Source of the DNA: Porticoccaceae bacterium UBA4026
GTDB lineage: Bacteria > Pseudomonadota > Gammaproteobacteria > Pseudomonadales > Porticoccaceae
DNA length: 5,609 bases
Assembly: GCA_002382445.1 (NCBI GenBank)
Contig: DGAQ01000009.1
Location: forward strand, 1-5,609
Direction of reading: 5' to 3'
Part shown: in pieces, positions 1 to 5,527 of the stretch
How the letters are laid out: the number at the start of each line of letters is the position of its first letter
Position numbering within the stretch: position 1 is the stretch's first letter
The notes under the pieces: generated by a model
Database searches by the model: none
Told to the model about the DNA's origin: nothing
What the model saw: the letters and a program-made list of their open reading frames with translations, nothing else
Made by a program: the position numbers and the translations under genes

Positions 1-45
1 ACCCATTAAACCTATATTAATCAATTGCTTATAGTCTAAGTACAG

Positions 46-101
46 TTCCCGCCGCCTCCACCAAATAAAGATAACCCCTTGTCGTTTAGGGGGTTTTTCT
101 T
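46..101 (+). repeat. Left att-like direct repeat (ssrA 3' end plus terminator)
   Basis: The copy begins with TTCCCGCCGCCTCCACCA (46-63), the 3' half of a tmRNA T-stem, the acceptor strand and CCA. It then runs through an A/T-rich link into the terminator. It aligns without gaps to 5472-5527 with 6 mismatches in 56; positions 58-88 are identical to 5484-5514. The sequence upstream of 46 is A/T-rich and does not continue as tmRNA: the expected GGTTCAA of the T-arm is missing. This is therefore a displaced 3' end, as expected at the distal junction of an ssrA-integrated element, with the crossover near the T-loop. Confidence 0.75.
73..99 (+). terminator. Rho-independent terminator of ssrA, left copy
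   Basis: AACCCC (73-78) pairs with GGGGTT (90-95) around an 11-nt loop, followed by a T-run at 94-98. It lies just after the CCA of the displaced ssrA end. In this position it would stop rightward transcription entering the segment. On the opposite strand the same hairpin lies about 20 nt beyond the cupin stop codon and could serve that operon too, although the T-tract there is poor. Confidence 0.75.
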
Positions 102-119
102 AGTTACCCCCCCAATTAT

Positions 120-479
120 TTAGTCTCGTTTATACGTTAAATAGGCTTTTCGAATAGTTTCCAACACTTCCCATGTGCCTTTACTATTATTGTCAAAATA
201 GACCGTATCCCCGGCTTTAATGTCGATAGTTTCACCATCATCAGGATGAAAAAGGGCATGGCCTGACATGAAAGTGCTAATCTCAGCATCCATTACAAGC
301 CGTGTCCATATGCCAGGAGTACATTCCCAGATACCAGCTTCAGACCCATCAGGATTTTCATTGATGATCAGACCGCGCAACTGTGAAATCTGCTCAGACA
401 CAGGTTCAGGGACAGCCCCCCAATCATCGAGCTCACTTGATGGAATATTTGATACATTTTTTAACTGTTTGATAGCCAT
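120..479 (-). CDS. Cupin_3-type small cupin protein (EutQ/ureidoglycine aminohydrolase-like fold)
   Basis: A 119-residue single-domain cupin, about the usual length of stand-alone Cupin_3 (DUF861) proteins. The family signature is visible: GIWECTPGIWTR at 49-60, an acidic residue at 66, MSGHALF at 71-77, the DDGE turn at 80-83, KAGD at 88-91 and GTWEVLETIRKAY at 101-113. The WECTPG and GTWEVLETIRK blocks are typical. These proteins are cytoplasmic; some are aminohydrolases or metal-binding enzymes and many have no known substrate. No signal peptide is seen. The gene starts 20 nt after the oxidoreductase stop on the same strand, so the two are probably co-transcribed. The ribosome site is weak (GAGAAAAAAGA before ATG), which would fit translational coupling. 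The specific reaction is unknown. Confidence 0.85.
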   Translation of the reverse strand: MAIKQLKNVSNIPSSELDDWGAVPEPVSEQISQLRGLIINENPDGSEAGIWECTPGIWTRLVMDAEISTFMSGHALFHPDDGETIDIKAGDTVYFDNNSKGTWEVLETIRKAYLTYKRD

Positions 480-499
480 CGGTCTTTTTTCTCAGTTTA

Positions 500-2101
500 T
501 TAGATGTATAAATCTTTTAATATGCGCTTGGCCGCATTGCGTCCGGGTGCACCCGTAACGCCGCCACCCGGATGTGCGCCTGATCCACAGAGATAAAGAC
601 CCTTTACAGGTGTTGCATATTGCGCTGCATCAGGGTGCGGGCGGGCGCTAAACAATTGATCCGGCTCTAAGCGTCCATGGCAGATATCCCCGCGTGTCAT
701 GCCAAACATGCGTTCAATATCGAGCGGCGTCAGGCATTGATACGCCACGAGAATATCAGGTAGGTTCGGGATAAATTTTGTTACATAGCCAAGGATGTTC
801 TCAACCACTTTTTCTTTCTCATCATCCCAGTTTTTTCCATCTGCCAGATCATAGGGCATATATTTGCAGAGTAAGCTCATGACATGGGTGCCAGCTTTAT
901 CGGTTAGGCTGTCATCTGAGACGCTAGGAATAATGGCTTCAATTATGGGCGGGTCAGCCGGAATGCCCGCACGGGAAGAGCGGTAAGCCTCTTCCACATG
1001 ATCTTTGCTTTCAATGAAGCTAATACTGCTGCGGTGATGCTCGCCGATCTCGCTACCAGGTAAGCAGGCAAACTCGGGCAAACCGCTCAGGGCTAGATTC
1101 ATGCGCAAACTCGCCGATTCTTGGCGAAACACCTTAATGTCTTCAGCAAAGCTCTTCGGCAAATACTCTTCCCCAACTAGTGTTAGAAAAGTTCGTTTCG
1201 GATCCGTATTAGCTGCGATGGTTTTTGCAGCAATTGTCTCACCACCCTTCAATCGGACGCCGCAAGCTGTACCGTTTTCGACCAGAATTTTTTCAACGGC
1301 AACATTTGTTCGAATGACAACACCTTTCGCCTCAGCTGATGCGGCCATCGCTTGTGTGATAGCGCCCATACCACCTTTGACCAAACCCCAGGCGCCTTTT
1401 TTGCCGTCACATTCACCAACAGCATGATGCAGCATAGCAAGGCTTGCACCCGGCTGATGAAGCGAGGCATAATTGGCGGGCATACAGTGGGCCGCTATCA
1501 TTGCTTTGACCTTGTCGCTGTCAAACCAACGCTCAATGATCGAGTCCGGTGCGCCGATGAAAAATTGCATAAGTCGGTAGCGCGTATCATCATCAAGCTT
1601 ATAAACATCCAAGCCAAGCTTAGCACTGGCGAGCAAATCGCTTAGGCCGCCGCCATAGAGCTTGGGTGGTTCTTTTAGCCATTGGCTGGAGATAATCTCG
1701 CCGACCTTGTCAACAATAACGTGAAAGGCTTCAAGGGAGGCATAGTCGGTATCCGAGAATTTTTCATATTGTTTTTTATTATGTGCATCGTCACATGTAA
1801 GCAGCAAATAATCGCCCTTTGAATCCGGATAGAAGGAGTTGCTCAAAAGCATGGGTTGATAGCCATATTTTTTTAATTCGAGTTCGTCGACCACTTCGGG
1901 GCGTAGCAAGCTCACCACATAAGAGGCGATGGAATTACGGTATCCCGGATGAAACTCTTCAGTCACAGCGGCACCGCCAACAATATGGCGCTGCTCAAGC
2001 ACACAGACCTTCAGCCCTCCCATAGCTAGATAATTAGCTGCGGTAAGCCCGTTATGGCCCGCGCCAATGATAATTGCATCATACTCTGTCAATTGAAACA
2101 C
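500..2101 (-). CDS. FAD-dependent oxidoreductase, CrtI/phytoene desaturase-like superfamily (PYROXD2-type)
   Basis: A 533-residue flavoprotein of the COG1233 group, full length for the family. The N-terminal Rossmann motif is GAGHNG at 13-18, followed by the ribose-binding acidic residue E36 and VGGAA at 41-45. The C-terminal FAD-binding block, GLYLCGSGAHPGGG then VTGAPGRNAA, lies at 501-524. Members oxidise or isomerise varied substrates using bound FAD. The HPGGGVTGAPGRNAA ending resembles PYROXD2-like proteins more than true carotenoid desaturases, and no carotenoid genes are nearby. The start is GTG at 2101; an in-frame TAG lies 15 nt upstream. A TTG at codon 4 (2092) has a better placed AAGGTG and is an alternative start. 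The gene ends in tandem stops TAA TAA, 20 nt before the cupin gene. Substrate unknown. Confidence 0.9.
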   Translation of the reverse strand: MFQLTEYDAIIIGAGHNGLTAANYLAMGGLKVCVLEQRHIVGGAAVTEEFHPGYRNSIASYVVSLLRPEVVDELELKKYGYQPMLLSNSFYPDSKGDYLLLTCDDAHNKKQYEKFSDTDYASLEAFHVIVDKVGEIISSQWLKEPPKLYGGGLSDLLASAKLGLDVYKLDDDTRYRLMQFFIGAPDSIIERWFDSDKVKAMIAAHCMPANYASLHQPGASLAMLHHAVGECDGKKGAWGLVKGGMGAITQAMAASAEAKGVVIRTNVAVEKILVENGTACGVRLKGGETIAAKTIAANTDPKRTFLTLVGEEYLPKSFAEDIKVFRQESASLRMNLALSGLPEFACLPGSEIGEHHRSSISFIESKDHVEEAYRSSRAGIPADPPIIEAIIPSVSDDSLTDKAGTHVMSLLCKYMPYDLADGKNWDDEKEKVVENILGYVTKFIPNLPDILVAYQCLTPLDIERMFGMTRGDICHGRLEPDQLFSARPHPDAAQYATPVKGLYLCGSGAHPGGGVTGAPGRNAAKRILKDLYI

Positions 2102-2130
2102 ACCTTTTCTATCATACTATCTCTCATATT

Positions 2131-2325
2131 TTAAAATTTTCCTGGCGGTGTTTGAGACCGCCGTGGATGAACCCAGAAAGGCTTTTCTGAAGTTGAACAT
2201 TGCACCCAAACTAGCCCCCACTCAAGTTCTTTTTGATAATAAATCTCAGCCCATATGTCTTTTGGCTCTTTGCCATCAATATATTCAATATCGGCCACTG
2301 CCCTAAAATATTGATCTTTGAACAT
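2131..2325 (-). CDS. Small hypothetical protein (64 aa), possible remnant
   Basis: I do not recognise this protein. It is acidic in the first half and rich in aromatics (W25, W36, W40, W51), and ends in a basic PRRSQTPPGKF tail. It has no signal peptide or membrane segment. Its stop lies 29 nt upstream of the oxidoreductase GTG on the same strand, which would make it the first gene of the operon. The ATG at 2325 has no recognisable ribosome site. The frame stays open for another 25 codons upstream, to a TAA at 2401-2403, with no ATG, GTG or TTG in that stretch. It may therefore be the surviving C-terminal part of a longer gene, or a chance ORF. Confidence 0.4.
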   Translation of the reverse strand: MFKDQYFRAVADIEYIDGKEPKDIWAEIYYQKELEWGLVWVQCSTSEKPFWVHPRRSQTPPGKF

Positions 2326-2431
2326 CTTACTGTAAGACCAAATTAATAATTCATCACGGCCAAGGAGCGAGGTACTACAGCAATCCGAAAAGAGGGTGAT
2401 TTATGACTCAATCGGAGGCAATCACGATAGG

Positions 2432-2437
2432 ATTATA
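2432..2437 (-). promoter_or_regulatory. Possible -10 element for the minus-strand operon
   Basis: The minus strand reads TATAAT here, about 105 nt upstream of the small ORF start and in the divergent intergenic region. No good -35 hexamer is found 16-18 nt further upstream. The overlapping plus strand also reads TATAAT (2434-2439), again without a -35. This is only a weak pointer to where leftward transcription may begin. Confidence 0.2.
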
Positions 2438-2477
2438 ATGCTGATTTTTGATGTAATTGATTTCATAATTAAAGTAA

Positions 2478-2505
2478 TTGTCACGCGAGCTGTTTCGGGT
2501 ATTAT
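2478..2505 (+). promoter_or_regulatory. Sigma-70-like promoter for the AstE/AspA-family gene
   Basis: TTGTCA (2478-2483) and TATTAT (2500-2505), each differing from consensus at one base, are separated by 16 nt. Transcription would start near 2512, giving a leader of about 30 nt before the ATG at 2542. The region just upstream (2440-2477) is strongly A/T-rich, as an UP-like element would be. No operator palindrome is evident. Confidence 0.55.
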
Positions 2506-2530
2506 GAATCCCCATCCAGATTATGAGTGC

Positions 2531-2534
2531 GAGG
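2531..2534 (+). promoter_or_regulatory. Ribosome binding site deciding the start at 2542
   Basis: GAGG lies 7 nt upstream of the ATG at 2542. The alternative GTG at 2527 has no Shine-Dalgarno sequence and would put five extra residues before a typical signal peptide. The ATG is therefore preferred. Confidence 0.65.
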
Positions 2535-2541
2535 CTACATC

Positions 2542-3600
2542 ATGAGCAGAGTTTTTTCGGTTCTCGTGGCGGTGTTTTACCTGTGTGGCCTCGGTGCGGT
2601 TCACGCTGACTCGTCGAGCAACGTGTTTGTACTGGGATCGATCGAAGCATCGGCGGGCAGCAGCGTTTCCGGCTACCTGGAGGTGCCTCGAGGGGTCGAT
2701 CAGGCTACCCGCATTCCGGTATCCGTTATCCACGGTGCCCGTCCCGGTCCTACTCTGGCGTTGGTCGCCGGTACCCATGGGTACGAGTATCCGCCTATCA
2801 CCGCACTGCAGCGGCTGAGGGGGTCACTGGATCCTGCCAGGCTCTCCGGCACCATCCTCATGGTGCACGTGGCCAACCCGCCCTCATTCTTGGGTCGAAC
2901 CATTTACACCAGTCCTGTAGATGGCAAGAACCTCAACCGGGTGTACCCGGGAAAACCCGACGGAACGATTAGTGAGCGAATCGCGCACACCATCACCACG
3001 CAGGTCATTGAGCGGGCCGATTACCTTTTGGATATGCACGGGGGTGACGGCAACGAGATTCTTCGCCCTTACATCTACATGCCGGTGACCGGCAACGACG
3101 AACTGGATGCGAAAGTCCGCGGCATGGCCCTGGCCTTCGGCCTGGACCACATCGTCATTGATCCGGCCCAGCTAGCTGATCCGGCGGCCTCGGTGTTCAC
3201 CGACCAGACCGGGCTGAGCCGTGGCATCCCAGCCATCACCACCGAGACCGGGCAGATGGGTTCCAACGATGACTACTGGGTGGACCTGGCCCGGGACGGC
3301 GTCATGAACCTGATACGCCACCTGAAGATGATTGACGAGAAGGAAATTCCGAACCAGGGCGTGGTCTGGCTAAAAGACTATGAAGTCATTCGTGCCCAGG
3401 CAACCGGCGTGTTTCAAGCCTCGGTTCGGGACGGCTATGCCGTCGCGCAGGGAACGTTGCTAGGCAAACTATTAGACCTGTTCGGGGAACCAATCATGGA
3501 CATTCGTGCCCCCTTCGCCGGTGTGGTCAATTACGTGGTGGGCACACCCCCGGTGAGCGAGGGAGAGCCCCTGGCGATGATCAGCAAGATTGTCGAGTAG
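2542..3600 (+). CDS. Secreted succinylglutamate desuccinylase/aspartoacylase (AstE/AspA) family zinc hydrolase
   Basis: A 352-residue protein from the ATG at 2542 (numbering below from that Met). Residues 1-22 form a signal peptide: Arg near the N-terminus, a hydrophobic core VFSVLVAVFYLCGLGAV, and an AVHA/D cleavage site, so it should act in the periplasm. The metallohydrolase core shows the zinc ligands H79 and E82 in GTHGYE, H166 in LDMHGGD, the substrate-binding KNLNR near 130, and the likely catalytic E235 in TTETG. A C-terminal beta-barrel region (about 280-350) contains the APFAGVV and VSEGEPL turns usual in AstE/AspA proteins. The family removes acyl groups from N-acyl amino acids or similar amides; the exact substrate is not readable. 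The gene is clearly richer in G+C than its neighbours, for example 38/60 at 2761-2820 against 24/60 at 4441-4500 in the Rieske gene. This suggests a separate origin. It has its own promoter. Confidence 0.88.
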   Translation: MSRVFSVLVAVFYLCGLGAVHADSSSNVFVLGSIEASAGSSVSGYLEVPRGVDQATRIPVSVIHGARPGPTLALVAGTHGYEYPPITALQRLRGSLDPARLSGTILMVHVANPPSFLGRTIYTSPVDGKNLNRVYPGKPDGTISERIAHTITTQVIERADYLLDMHGGDGNEILRPYIYMPVTGNDELDAKVRGMALAFGLDHIVIDPAQLADPAASVFTDQTGLSRGIPAITTETGQMGSNDDYWVDLARDGVMNLIRHLKMIDEKEIPNQGVVWLKDYEVIRAQATGVFQASVRDGYAVAQGTLLGKLLDLFGEPIMDIRAPFAGVVNYVVGTPPVSEGEPLAMISKIVE

Positions 3601-3979
3601 TTTACCCATTGATCGCAAAGATATATTTGCTTTGAATATATAAGAGAGTCCGACCGGCTTTGATGAGGACAAAAACGTGACAAGGTTCCGGATCGCAATG
3701 ACGAAATAAGGGTCCAGATTCGGGATTCGGGGGAATGGGTGTGGTCTGCCAGGCTAAAGGCAGCGTAAATTATGCTCGGAATCTCATTGGAGTAGTGGTG
3801 TTAATCTGGGGGGAAAGGTCAGGACGTCTTTAGGTAATTTTTTGTCGCCCAGAAATATGCATGACGGCGTTTAGAAGAAGACTATAGCCTGCTTGTAGTG
3901 CTGTTTTACGAGACTGTTTTTTTTAATCTCTCAAAGGCTAATGACTAGAGTTAGTTTGCGTCAACAACGAGGGTTTACT
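3601..3979. other. 379-bp intergenic stretch without a recognisable gene
   Basis: No ORF of convincing length or composition is seen. Two small hairpins occur: GCAAA/TTTGC at 3615-3630, just after the hydrolase stop but without a clear T-tract, and CTGCC/GGCAG at 3746-3763. A run of eight T at 3917-3924 precedes the Rieske gene. No promoter with both hexamers could be assigned, although the Rieske gene should be transcribed from within this region or by read-through from the hydrolase gene. Confidence 0.5.
3969..3973 (+). promoter_or_regulatory. Ribosome binding site deciding the Rieske gene start at 3980
   Basis: GAGGG lies 6 nt before the ATG at 3980, an ideal spacing. The upstream in-frame ATG at 3941 has only AAAGG three nt away, which is too close. 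The 13 extra residues it would add show no family features. Confidence 0.65.
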
Positions 3980-5161
3980 ATGGCCTATCAATCGGGTTTT
4001 GGCTTGCCAGCTAATGTTTTGTTTGACACTGAGAGAGCGCGACGACTGTTTTCAAAAAAATGGTTTTTTGCCGGAACACGGGGTGATGTGCCCAGACCTC
4101 GAGATTACTTTACTTTTGAGATATTCAATGATGATCTGATGCTGGTTCATGGCTCTGATGGCAAAATCCGTTGTTTTGTAAATCGATGTGCGCACCAAAG
4201 TGCTAAGATTCTTAAGTCAAATACTGGTACCTCATCCGCGAGCTTGGTCTGCCCCAATCATCAATGGTCATACAGCATAGACTCAGGTGCATTGCGTGGC
4301 GCGGCGATTATGGGCGCCGACTTTATTAAGTCTGATCTTGGATCATCCTCAGCTTTACATTCCCTGCCGGTAAGAGAAGTTGCTGGCTTGCTATTCGTCT
4401 GTTTGGGAGAGCAGGCAGACGATTCAGATATGACCGAGATTGAGTCGATCTTGGGACCTTATATTGATGATTTTGGTCTCGCAAAAGGCGGTTACAAATT
4501 AGCCCATCATTATCGCGAGATCGTGCCAGCCAACTGGCTCCAGGTGATGGTTAATAATCGTGAATGCTTCCATTGCCAACTGAACCACAAAGGGCTGCTA
4601 AACCTATTTGATCCTTCCAGTTTTAATGCAATGTCATCGCCGGGATATGAGGCGTTGTTTGCTGCGGCAGTGCAGCGCTGGGAGTCTCTTGATCTACCCT
4701 GGAAAGAGCAGGCGTTTAATCTGAATGACTCTTGCAGGGTGGCCCGTTATCCGCTGAAAGATGGTTTTAAGTCAATAACCTTTGATGGACAATACGCCTC
4801 CAAAAAACTTATCGGCGGCTGGCAAGACTACGATGCGAGTACACTCTCGATTTGGCTTAATCCCAATGCTTGGGTTCACTTTGTGTCGGATCATATTGCG
4901 ACCAATTGGGTGTTGCCGATTGATGAGAAAACATCAATGATGTACTCAAGTTGGATTGTGCATGAAGACGCAGTCGAGGGTGAAGACTATGATCTCGATC
5001 ACCTCACTGAGGTTTGGCGAGTTACCAATGCGGAAGATGTCCATCTTTGCAACTCTATGACGCGGGGAGCCATGTCTAGCTATTATAAACCCGGCCCATT
5101 TGCAGACGCAGAACAATTCTGCAAACAATTCTGCGATTGGTACATGAAGTATTCAGGCTGA
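3980..5161 (+). CDS. Rieske [2Fe-2S] non-heme iron oxygenase, alpha subunit (GbcA/choline monooxygenase-like)
   Basis: A 393-residue oxygenase alpha subunit, normal length for the family (numbering from the ATG at 3980). The N-terminal Rieske domain binds [2Fe-2S] through C70 and H72 (RCAH) and C91 and H94 (CPNH), with 18 residues between. The catalytic domain holds the mononuclear iron site: NNRECFHCQLNH gives bridging E195 and ligands H198 and H203; the third ligand is probably D353 in NAEDVHLC. The ending, YYKPGPFADAEQF then DWYMKY, resembles that of glycine betaine, stachydrine, choline and carnitine oxygenases. These remove methyl groups from, or hydroxylate, quaternary amines and need a separate ferredoxin-type reductase, which is not in the window. 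The usual CxHRG reads CAHQS, and the usual CPYHGW reads CPNHQW. The substrate is inferred only by family. The product is cytoplasmic. Confidence 0.9.
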   Translation: MAYQSGFGLPANVLFDTERARRLFSKKWFFAGTRGDVPRPRDYFTFEIFNDDLMLVHGSDGKIRCFVNRCAHQSAKILKSNTGTSSASLVCPNHQWSYSIDSGALRGAAIMGADFIKSDLGSSSALHSLPVREVAGLLFVCLGEQADDSDMTEIESILGPYIDDFGLAKGGYKLAHHYREIVPANWLQVMVNNRECFHCQLNHKGLLNLFDPSSFNAMSSPGYEALFAAAVQRWESLDLPWKEQAFNLNDSCRVARYPLKDGFKSITFDGQYASKKLIGGWQDYDASTLSIWLNPNAWVHFVSDHIATNWVLPIDEKTSMMYSSWIVHEDAVEGEDYDLDHLTEVWRVTNAEDVHLCNSMTRGAMSSYYKPGPFADAEQFCKQFCDWYMKYSG

Positions 5162-5389
5162 AGCCAGTGGATTTTGGTGTGTAAGCAGCTTAAAGCAATA
5201 GTAACAACGTATAACAAAAACAACAAAATCCGAGGGTTTAACGGTCTATTTGAAGCCACAAAACATTTGACCCCATGGGGGTGGTTTTTGACGGCAGGCA
5301 TTCTCTGTTTTTAGAGGATTAGGTATTGAAAGTTAGGAGGTTGCTAAGGGCATTCTTTAGGTTGGCTAACATGGCTGTAACGCCCTGTC
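5162..5389. other. 228-bp non-coding stretch between the Rieske gene and the ssrA fragment
   Basis: No gene is seen. It holds an A-rich tract (about 5200-5228), a terminator-like hairpin at 5270-5289 and a perfect AGGAGG at 5335-5340 that leads into no ORF. The string GCAGCTTAA at 5186-5194 matches the common end of tmRNA tag reading frames, but the flanking bases do not, so I do not claim tmRNA here. Confidence 0.4.
5270..5289 (+). terminator. Probable rho-independent terminator downstream of the Rieske gene
   Basis: ACCCC (5270-5274) pairs with GGGGT (5278-5282) across a 3-nt loop, followed by GG and five T. It lies about 110 nt after the Rieske stop, with nothing coding between. The stem is short but G/C-rich. 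Confidence 0.45.
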
Positions 5390-5489
5390 AGTCGGATTGC
5401 AACGGACTAAAACTAAAGACTGAACTAAGCATGTAGAGCCGTAGGCAGCGGACAAGCGGCCGCGGATTCAATTCCTGCCGTCCCCACCA
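5390..5489 (+). ncRNA. ssrA: Truncated tmRNA gene (ssrA) 3' fragment
   Basis: The segment AAAGACTGAACTAAGCATG (5415-5433) followed by TAGAGCC matches, with one extra A, the conserved 3' region of E. coli-type tmRNA. It is followed by a T-arm (GCGGA TTCAATT CCTGC, 5462-5478), the acceptor strand CGTCCCC and ACCA, ending at 5489. A complete tmRNA of about 350-400 nt would have to begin inside the Rieske gene. Neither the matching 5' acceptor strand (GGGGACG) nor the conserved GGATTCGACG is present, and no tag reading frame is found. The T-stem has an A-C mismatch and a G-U pair where the left copy has the canonical CCCGC. It is therefore most likely a displaced, decaying fragment and not a working gene. 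The 5' limit is approximate. Confidence 0.75.
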
Positions 5490-5527
5490 AATAAAGATAA
5501 CCCCTTGTCGTTTAAGGGAATTTTCTT
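5472..5527 (+). repeat. Right att-like direct repeat (ssrA 3' end plus terminator)
   Basis: This copy matches 46-101 at 50 of 56 positions. Three mismatches are C/T changes in the T-stem and acceptor stem (5476, 5481, 5483) and three are in the terminator arm (5515, 5519, 5520). The 31-bp core 5484-5514 is identical. Unlike the left copy, tmRNA sequence continues upstream of it. Confidence 0.75.
5502..5527 (+). terminator. Rho-independent terminator of ssrA, right copy
   Basis: CCCTT (5502-5506) pairs with AAGGG (5514-5518) around a 7-nt loop, followed by AATTTTCTTTT. The pairing register differs from the left copy because the right arm changed from GGGGG to AAGGG, yet a hairpin and T-tract remain. 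Confidence 0.6.

Larger units (their letters stand above)
46..5527. mobile_element. Putative ssrA-integrated island segment bounded by direct att-like repeats
   Basis: Seen: two direct repeats, each made of the ssrA 3' terminus plus its terminator, enclose about 5.4 kb of metabolic genes. Known: the 3' end of ssrA is a frequent target of tyrosine recombinases, and the integrated element recreates the gene end at one side and leaves a short copy at the other. Inferred: this interval is an integrated cassette, a cis-mobilizable element without its own integrase, or one unit of a tandem array. No integrase, excisionase, transposase, relaxase or replication gene is present in any frame I read. 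An integrase would have to lie outside the window or be lost. The true outer limits are unknown because both repeats sit close to the window edges. Confidence 0.5.

Noticed and set aside
30..45. AGTCTAAGTACAG upstream of the left repeat as degraded tmRNA
   Set aside because: It resembles the ACTAAGCATGTAGAG block only over a few bases and could match by chance.
268..558. Plus-strand ORF of 96 codons across the cupin gene
   Set aside because: It is antisense to the cupin and the end of the oxidoreductase, which carry clear family motifs.
1101..2025. Several ORFs of 68-108 codons within the FAD oxidoreductase gene on either strand
   Set aside because: They are shadows of the 533-residue reading frame, which has strong motifs at both ends.
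3615..3630. Hairpin GCAAA/TTTGC after the hydrolase stop as a terminator
   Set aside because: The stem is short and A/T-rich and is followed by TTTGAATATAT, not a continuous T-run.
5276..5300. GGGGGTGG followed by TTTTTGACGGCAGG, faintly like a tmRNA 5' end
   Set aside because: It does not complement the acceptor strand CGTCCCC at 5479-5485, lacks GGATTCGACG, and would give a gene of only about 210 nt.
5371..5436. ATG-started 21-codon ORF downstream of a perfect AGGAGG
   Set aside because: The Shine-Dalgarno sequence is about 30 nt away and most of the ORF lies in conserved tmRNA sequence, so it is not a gene.
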